Source: Hemerocallis citrina (Eukaryota; Streptophyta; Magnoliopsida; Asparagales; Asphodelaceae). From it: 64,000 nucleotides of DNA. Within the stretch, counting starts at the first letter, position 1; every line of letters begins with the position of its first letter. Both the position numbers and the translations under genes were made by a program. Where the stretch lies: positions 199,806,600-199,870,599 of the forward strand of contig CM030364.1 of the NCBI GenBank assembly GCA_017893485.1, in the 5' to 3' direction. Positions 58,401 through 64,000 of the stretch are shown piece after piece. The notes below the pieces were generated by a model. That model was not told the DNA's origin and ran no database searches. It saw nothing but the letters and a program-made list of their open reading frames with translations.

Positions 58401-58569
58401 AACGGCGAGGACTTGAGAGATTGAGAAATCCCATATTTGGAGGAGTAAAGCCGAGACATTTTGACCTGTTTCGAGAAATTTCATTACTTTTAGTCAATGC
58501 TTGGGTACGAATTACAAAAGAAAAGAGGCGTGACGCCTATTACAACTGAAGACATCTCTATTAGTCCTC

Positions 58570-59620
58570 ATGGCACCTCATGGAACTTAATAAGATGCTC
58601 TGTGTTTCAGGGTGTCTTGACTACCCTGCCCCCCAGGTCTTCGAGTCTGTAAACGTACCACTTGGGAGATCTTATACGGGCCCTCTCAGTTCGGGGCCAG
58701 TTTGTCTTTCTTGGTAGGGTCAAAAATAGCAAGCTTCCTGAGCACAAGGTCGCCCTCCTTAATGTCAGTCGGATGGACTTTCTTGTTGTAAAACATTTCA
58801 ATACGCTGCTGATAGATATTTCTTCTGATGGCGGACTTTTCACGGATCTCGTTTATTAGGTCCAAGTTTGCCCTGAGCTCACTCGAGTTCGATTCCTCAT
58901 CAAAGCCCATGATCCTAGGCATGGGGAGCCCAATTTCCAGGGGGATGACAACCTCTGTCCCATAAGTCAGATTGAATGGGGACTCGCCCATGGGGATCCT
59001 CTTAGTTGTTCAATTCGACCAAAGGACGCTCGACAGTTCGTCGACGCACAACCCTTCAGGAGATTTGTCCAACCATTTTTTGAGACCTTCAAGAATTTGG
59101 CGGTTGGTATTTTCGGCGTGGCCGTTCAACTGGGGATGTGATATTGCTGAGAACCGTTGTTGGACCCCGAGGTCTTCATAGAACTTTCAAAAAATTTGCC
59201 GAATTGAGTTTTGTTATCGGTGATGAGCACGCTCGGGATCCCAAACCAAAAAATTATGTGCTTCTAAAAGAATTATTGGGCTTGATGCTCAGTGATTGTG
59301 GCCAGGGGTTTTACCTCGGCCCATTTAGTGAAATAGTCCATGGCCACTATAAGGAAGCATCTTTGGCCCGTGGCATTCGAAAAGGGGCCAACTAGATCCA
59401 CCCCCCACATAGCAAAGGGGGCTAGACTGGCGAGTGACCGGAGTTCGGCTAGCGGCATGCGTCTGATCGCTGAGAATCTTTGGCAGGGCCCATACCTTTT
59501 CCCAAGATCGTGTGCGTCTTGCAATATGATCGGCCAATAGTGCCCGTGGTTGAGTACTTTCCTCACGAGCGACCTGCTGCCCATATGGAAATCACCAATT
59601 CCCTCATGCAACTTCTCCAG
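58570..59620 (-). pseudogene. Ty3-gypsy integrase, broken
   Basis: In minus orientation: an HHCC-like zinc part with the first Cys replaced (RYGPCQRF), HYWPIILQDA, the catalytic-core start WGVDLVGPFSNATG with FTKWAEVKPLATI, a frame-broken middle, then GESPFNLTYGTEVVIPLEIG and LRKLAIFDPTKKDKLAPN, and a C-terminal NTEHLIKFHE end. It would have joined element DNA to the host chromosome. Frames change at least twice between 59273 and 58991, so no active protein can be made. Confidence 0.82.
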
Positions 59621-59759
59621 AGCATACTTGGCTTCACGGGACTCATACAGTTGAGATATGGTCTTCCGTCTACTTTAGTGTATGAGTGCTTGAAGAGTAC
59701 ATTGTCCATCACGGTGAATCTCTCCGATCGGACTCTTATCTTCCTGGCTTTGGCCGGAT

Positions 59760-60880
59760 CTTACGGGAGTTCCCCCTCTGTTAAGAACTTTCGGATGGGA
59801 TCCATCCATGTTTCTATTTGTATGCCCGGGCTGAGGCAAAAGACCTCGGGGTTCTCGATGCTAAGCTTGAGGAGGACCTCGACCAGGACGGTGTGATCTA
59901 GGCCCTCGAAGGATGACGAAGCGAGCTTGGACAGGGAATCGACATGGCTGTTCTGTTTTCTCGGGAAACGCACGACAACGGTGACTTCGAAGACAGCTAA
60001 GAGGAGTGTGATGCGCGTCAAGAATTGGATCATCCGAGCATCACATACCTCATAATTTCTAGAGATCCATTTTCCTGCCGGTCCACGCAGAGTGGCAGAG
60101 AATGCGCGACAGAGGAGAGGATCCGAGACGTTGTGAATCATCATGAGGGTTTTGAACCCTTCCATGTGATCAGCAGGATCAAACTCTCCATTGTATGTCT
60201 CGAACTAAGACGGTCTAAAATTCCTTGGAATCTCAGCATCGAGTATTCTGGCAAAGAATAGGGGTCGGGTAGGCTGGTACCTTCGGTTGAGTTGTAACCC
60301 GCCCTCACCGATCCGAGAGAGGCGATTCTCCATTTCTTGGAGGCGCTGAAGGATGACATCATCCCGTCTCGCCGGCTGAGTCAAGCCGTGAGACTCGCTG
60401 CTCTGGGCTTCCTCCCGACGAGGGTTGTCATTATGATGCTCATTCTGGGGCCATGCCGGAGGGCCTGGAGTACCTAGTTCTTGAATCACGGAACACGGCT
60501 CTCGTGACCAAGATTTGTTCGCCTTGACTGTTCGGGGGTGGATGCACTCTCAGGGAGTGGCTGTGCCTCGGCTCTCAACCATGGGATGGGTGAATGCTGT
60601 GGGTCGGAGCCTAGTTGGAGGGGGCTCCCCCATCCCTCAAGCGGCTGAGCTGGTGCCGGAGATCATCTACCAATGACCAATTATTGATGACGAACCGAAG
60701 GTCATTGGCGACCGAGCGTGAAGCGCGAAGACCAAGTCCCGACGGACTCTCGGCTCGCTGCCCTAAAGATCCCTTTGTGTTCGCAATTCTGCGAGAAGGA
60801 TGAGGAGGGTTGGTATTGCGTCCTGCCATGGGCGCTCTCTTGGCTTTGAGTGCCATGGAGGGGGACAGCTTCAGCATGAG
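59760..60880 (-). pseudogene. Gag remnant fused to RNase H/pol linker by deletion
   Basis: Gag pieces are at 60877-60611 and 60489-60205 (RLQEMENRLSRIG, RRYQPTRPLFFARILDAEIP) and from 60165 (MEGFKTLMMIHNVSDPLLCR, AFSATLRGPAGKW). At about 60055 the frame passes straight into pol: YEVCDARMIQFLTRI, FPRKQNSHVDSLSKLAS, the RNase H end and linker. Protease and RT, normally some 2-3 kb, are missing. The junction keeps one frame open, giving a chimeric 134-codon ORF. Confidence 0.78.
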
Positions 60881-60913
60881 TTCCGAGTCTGGAGTCGATC
60901 AGTCTATCTATTT

Positions 60914-60931
60914 TCCATAGACAGTGCCAAT
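60914..60931 (-). promoter_or_regulatory. Primer-binding-site-like sequence
   Basis: On minus, TTGGCACTGTCTATGG follows the 5' LTR end, close to the TTGGCGCCGTCTGTGG seen after LTRs of many plant Ty3-gypsy elements. Confidence 0.6.
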
Positions 60932-60932
60932 C

Positions 60933-61389
60933 CGAGGCTGCTGATTTAGAGGTGGGAGCAACAGATGTGAGTTCTTTTTATTTGTTGAGAGGAGACCGAT
61001 CTCAACCACAGATCTGGATCTGAGATGAAGATTTTGTGAGGAGCAGGAGAGGGGGTGCTGTTGGTAGCTGGCCACCCAGAACACCTGCAAAAAATGCCTA
61101 GAAACACCGGGAGAGATCCCGGCGATAAGTCCTCTGATGGTCTTGTCAGTCGCTAGGGAAAAAGTAGAGCTAGGAATTCAGTGGAGAAAATGGCATTTCC
61201 TCTGGAAAGGGGGTTACTTCCTGGTATTTATAGGCAGAGAGAGGGACCCTAATGGGTCGGGTTGACCCTCTCTCTATGGGCCTGACCTGCAGAAGGCCCA
61301 TAAGGTCTACATGCCTGTTTATCAGCGATTCGCGCATCTTGAGGAGTTTAAACGACTCAAATTAAGGGGCTGGACTTTTACCCACATCA
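60933..61389 (-). repeat. 5' LTR of the Tat/Retand-like element
   Basis: 457 bp; promoter-proximal TATAAATA on minus at 61232-61225. Followed on + by the GAAAT target duplicate. Confidence 0.88.
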
Positions 61390-61394
61390 GAAAT

Positions 61395-61690
61395 CAAACA
61401 TGAAAATAAAGCTAAAATAGAAGAACTGAAAAAGGTATTTCAGTCCCGTTCTAACAAATATCCACTTGCAAATTCAATAACAAATGTATGAAAAATCGGT
61501 TCGACTGCCTCTAGTAATTATCCAACCCACAAAAAAATAAAACATATATAATAAAAAAATACTAACTACCCATTCAACAACCTACTCCTTTGAGAAATTA
61601 ACCGCAATTTTTTGTACTCTAAAATTTGGGGGGGAAAAATCTCAAATACCCGCTCAATAATCTTGCGAGTAATCTTACTATTTGTAGTAA
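61395..61690. other. Unassigned spacer
   Basis: AT-rich; nothing recognised. Confidence 0.4.
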
Positions 61691-63440
61691 CTAGTGTTAC
61701 CCGGTGTAAATTGCACAGACAAAAATAATTTTAGTAGGCTCATAAAAAATTTATGAAACTTTAAAAAAGTGTGAGAGAATTGAGAGAAATTACATCTTCA
61801 ACAGCATAGTTTAGTGAAATTTACCCTAAAAAATACGCTCACAGTCTGGTCTTTGTAAACATCATGACCGGTAACACCCAGGCCATAACACATTTCATCT
61901 CGACCATCCTCTCCTTTAGGGGTGGGCATCGGTCGGTAACCGACCTAATATGGACTATCCACCACCGATCCAAAGAAGATCGGTTTTTTAATTTTCTCAT
62001 CCGCAACCAATCCGAACCTTAATTGGATCGGTTTCCATCCAAGTCGATTAAGCTCGGTTTGGATTGGATTGGATGGTCGGTTTGGCGTGCTACTTTTCAC
62101 TTTCAACATCATTCATAATTTTGTTGAAATTTAAAAGATCAACTTCAATCAAACTTAAGAAATAACTTGCTATTTGTTATTCAAAAATGAATTTAAAATG
62201 AAGATTCATAAAACCACAAGTTGTTAATAAATTTTGCACTAATTGTTTGAGATTATGACGTTTAAATGGGTGAAATAAACTACTTTTTCACTTGCATACT
62301 TCTGTAATCTTAGTTTATTATCATAAAAAAACATTAAATAACCGTAGCTAATTGAATTTCAGGTACAATAAAAAAAGATTTAGATTACAATTTCTACTTG
62401 ACTTGATTAAAGTAACTACTAAATGTTACATCAACTTTATGATTCTATTAAGTTGGGTCACACTGTAATTCAAGTATTTCTCAACAACATAACACACATG
62501 ATTATGGAGAATCAAAACATATATAGAATAATTGCTCGGTTTGTATTAAAGAAATTAAAGAAGACTGTTTGTATCTCCAAGAAAATGAGAAATGACTATT
62601 TTTATATTCAAGAAATTAAAGGAGAACTATATTTTTTATGGACTTATGCATAGAGGTAAGGTCGGTTCGGTTTCATCGGTTATTTGAAAGTCCCATCCAA
62701 CAACCGAACCGGTCCAGTTGGTTATTGAAGATCAAGAACCGAGTCAATCCAAACCCTAAATTGGTTCGGTTAAAAATTGGTTGGTTCGGGTTAAATTGGT
62801 TCGGATTGGTCGGTTCAGATAATAGTTGTCCACCCCTACCCTCCTTCCCTTCTCCCTCTTGAATTCACACCATATCAGATGCCTTCTCCCTCATCTCCTG
62901 CATTTCAGTCGTCCTCGACCACATCGATGTCCTCTTCTCCAACATCCCCCTCCACCTCTCTGTCTGCCTAACCTTGCTCTCTGCCACCTACCTCTTTACC
63001 AAATCTCATTCTTGGACCCAGAGTACTACAGTCATCCCCATCTTCAACTTGTACTCTTCCCCAAATTCAAATTTCGAGAGTTCAAAAACACAAATTAGAA
63101 ATTGAAAATAAAATGAGGTAGTAAATTAGGGTTTCAGAAATTAATAAATATACCACACATATATACAATTGATTTAATTAAGCAAAAATTTTCAAAAATA
63201 TTTTTTCATAAACACATTGCGTGCTACATAGGCATTTCATTGAACACTTAATAAGGAAAACACAATTATATAAATTAAGTACCAGATTTATAGGTTTGAG
63301 ATTTTTATATTATTTTTTATAATAAAAAAGTCTGTACTGCAGGTATTAATAAATATGAATTTCTTCTTTTGCTTTCCTTTATTTATTTTAAAATAGTATA
63401 GAATGATAAACACTCTCTCCTATTATATCTATACCTTATA
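61691..63440 (-). mobile_element. Non-autonomous Helitron, copy B
   Basis: On minus its 3' end is TTAC-ACCGG-GTAA (hairpin), then CACTAG at 61691, followed by host T. The body is an inverted match to copy A (for example GTGTGAGAGAATTGAGAG, CCAAATTC, CACATTGYGTGCTACATAGG). The captured fragment is at 61862-61915 and 62850-63100, split by the hAT insertion. The 5' end abuts copy C head to head around 63421-63448 and cannot be set exactly. Confidence 0.65.
61917..62838. mobile_element. hAT-type non-autonomous element inside Helitron B
   Basis: The termini TAGGGGTGGGCAT and (minus) TAGGGGTGGACAAC are typical of plant hAT MITEs. Flanks CTCTCCTT (61909-61916) and CCCTCCTT (62839-62846) form an 8-bp duplication with one mismatch. 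Subterminal CGGTTCGG/GATCGG motifs are frequent at both ends. About 920 bp, no transposase. Confidence 0.8.
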
Positions 63441-63782
63441 CTAATATGAGAGAAAATCTACCCCTTCTCTCATTTCTCTGATTCGAAATAGAGAAATGAT
63501 AGAAAAATTAGGGATTCCTATTTAACTAACACATACACTACACATGATTTTATTAAATAATCAAAATAAAATAAAAAACACAATCCCTCTAACACTATGT
63601 TTTAGCAGTGATTATCTAAACCATATTCTTATGTGAGGATAATAATGAAGATTTCAGTAATTACAGTAGGAATGATACTCAAAGTTTCTCCCAATTTTCT
63701 CACATTTTTTGAAAACTTTATATAATTTTATGAGTCTCTCAAAACTATTTTAGGCTGTGCAATTTGTACAGAATAACACTAA
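63428..63782 (+). mobile_element. Non-autonomous Helitron, copy C (short)
   Basis: It begins TCTATACCTTATACTAATA after host A and ends CACTAA before host T, with the family's terminal segment (TTCTCACATTTTTT, TATAATTTTATGAGT, GTGCAATTTGTACAG). 355 bp, without the captured fragment. Confidence 0.65.
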
Positions 63783-63829
63783 TTAGTATAATAAGAGTAT
63801 ATAGAAAAAAAATGGTAGACCCACAATAA

Positions 63830-64000
63830 GAGCATCCATAGTTGTTTGCTAAATTTCCATATTTTCCATTTTTTAACAATCGAGCTTCACAGTCGTTTGC
63901 TATTTATTCATATTTTGGCAAAATCGCTACAGTCCATTGCTATATATGAGAGACGATTTGAGAATATGCATATTATAAAGGACAGATCTTGAAGATCCGT
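63830..64000. mobile_element. Start of a GAGCATC-ended Harbinger-type element, cut by the window edge
   Basis: TAA at 63827-63829 precedes GAGCATCCATAGTTGTTTGC, matching the terminal repeat of the 5357, 6079 and 30675 elements. Clear CGTC palindromes are not yet seen. The right end is outside the window. Confidence 0.5.

Larger units (their letters stand above)
48341..61389 (-). mobile_element. Tat/Retand-like Ty3-gypsy element, 13 kb, minus strand, with antisense ORF and 3' arrays
   Basis: Direct LTRs at 48341-48798 and 60933-61389 (TGATG...CATCA) are flanked by GAAAT on both sides (48336-48340, 61390-61394). Read on minus: 5' LTR, PBS-like TTGGCACTGTCTATGG, gag, a gag-RNase H deletion junction, integrase, repeat array B, nested LTR, an antisense gene, repeat array A, a purine tract and the 3' LTR. 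TATAAATA lies on the minus strand of both LTRs (48633-48640, 61225-61232). A gene on the opposite strand between integrase and 3' LTR plus tandem repeats in that region fit the Tat group (Ogre/Retand). Protease and RT are missing, so the element is non-autonomous. Confidence 0.85.

Overview
The window is nuclear DNA of a flowering plant, most likely a eudicot. It is AT-rich, most of it is transposable elements in several states of decay, and one split host gene has plant splice signals. I see no rRNA, tRNA, CRISPR or bacterial-type operon.

Host gene. The one convincing intact gene is a nine-coding-exon homologue of plant BBD1/BBD2 (bifunctional nuclease, DUF151 plus a C-terminal UVR-like motif) at 14238-19052 on +. 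The joined reading frame is open for 329 codons. A TATA box (13142), a leader with a telobox and an ATCGA microsatellite, and a probable leader intron precede it. Intron 5 is of GC-AG type. Intron 1 is swollen by repeats.

Layout. 1-4737: two tandem, related long LTR-like units. 4738-12642: three PIF/Harbinger-type elements in a row, abutting through TTA/TAA target sites: a 3' remnant, a 715-bp MITE, and a 6.6-kb Pong-like element holding a transposase, a divergently oriented Myb-like ORF1 and a plant-mobile-domain (PMD) gene. 12643-19823: BBD gene and flanks. 19842-22464: a gag-only LINE with an 18-bp perfect target-site duplication. 22689-30172: a long L1-type LINE on +. 30675-31340: a further Harbinger-type MITE. 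31951-32756: a Helitron. 33832-38305: a second L1-type LINE on - with a 13-bp TSD, lacking the RT catalytic core and carrying a nested 554-bp solo LTR. 38746-39122: imperfect palindromes. 40723-46635: a Copia-type element with near-identical LTRs but almost no coding capacity. 48341-61389: a 13-kb Tat/Retand-like Ty3-gypsy element on - with PBS, PPT, TSD, an antisense ORF, two tandem-repeat arrays and a nested long LTR. 61691-63782: two more Helitrons of the 31951 family, head to head, one holding an 8-bp-TSD hAT-type insertion. 63830-64000: the start of another element with the GAGCATC terminus.

How it fits together. Apart from BBD this is a nested transposon landscape. Order of events can be read from nesting: the solo LTR came after the minus LINE, the 3.6-kb LTR after the Tat element, and the hAT element after Helitron B. 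Most element genes are dead, with stops, frameshifts or lost catalytic residues. The most unusual items are the PMD gene inside a Harbinger element, the regular arrays of CGTC-type palindromes in that family, the gag-only LINE, the Helitron family with a shared captured coding fragment, and the 57-bp array that keeps a 353-codon frame open. All calls are by eye from the sequence; no database search was run.
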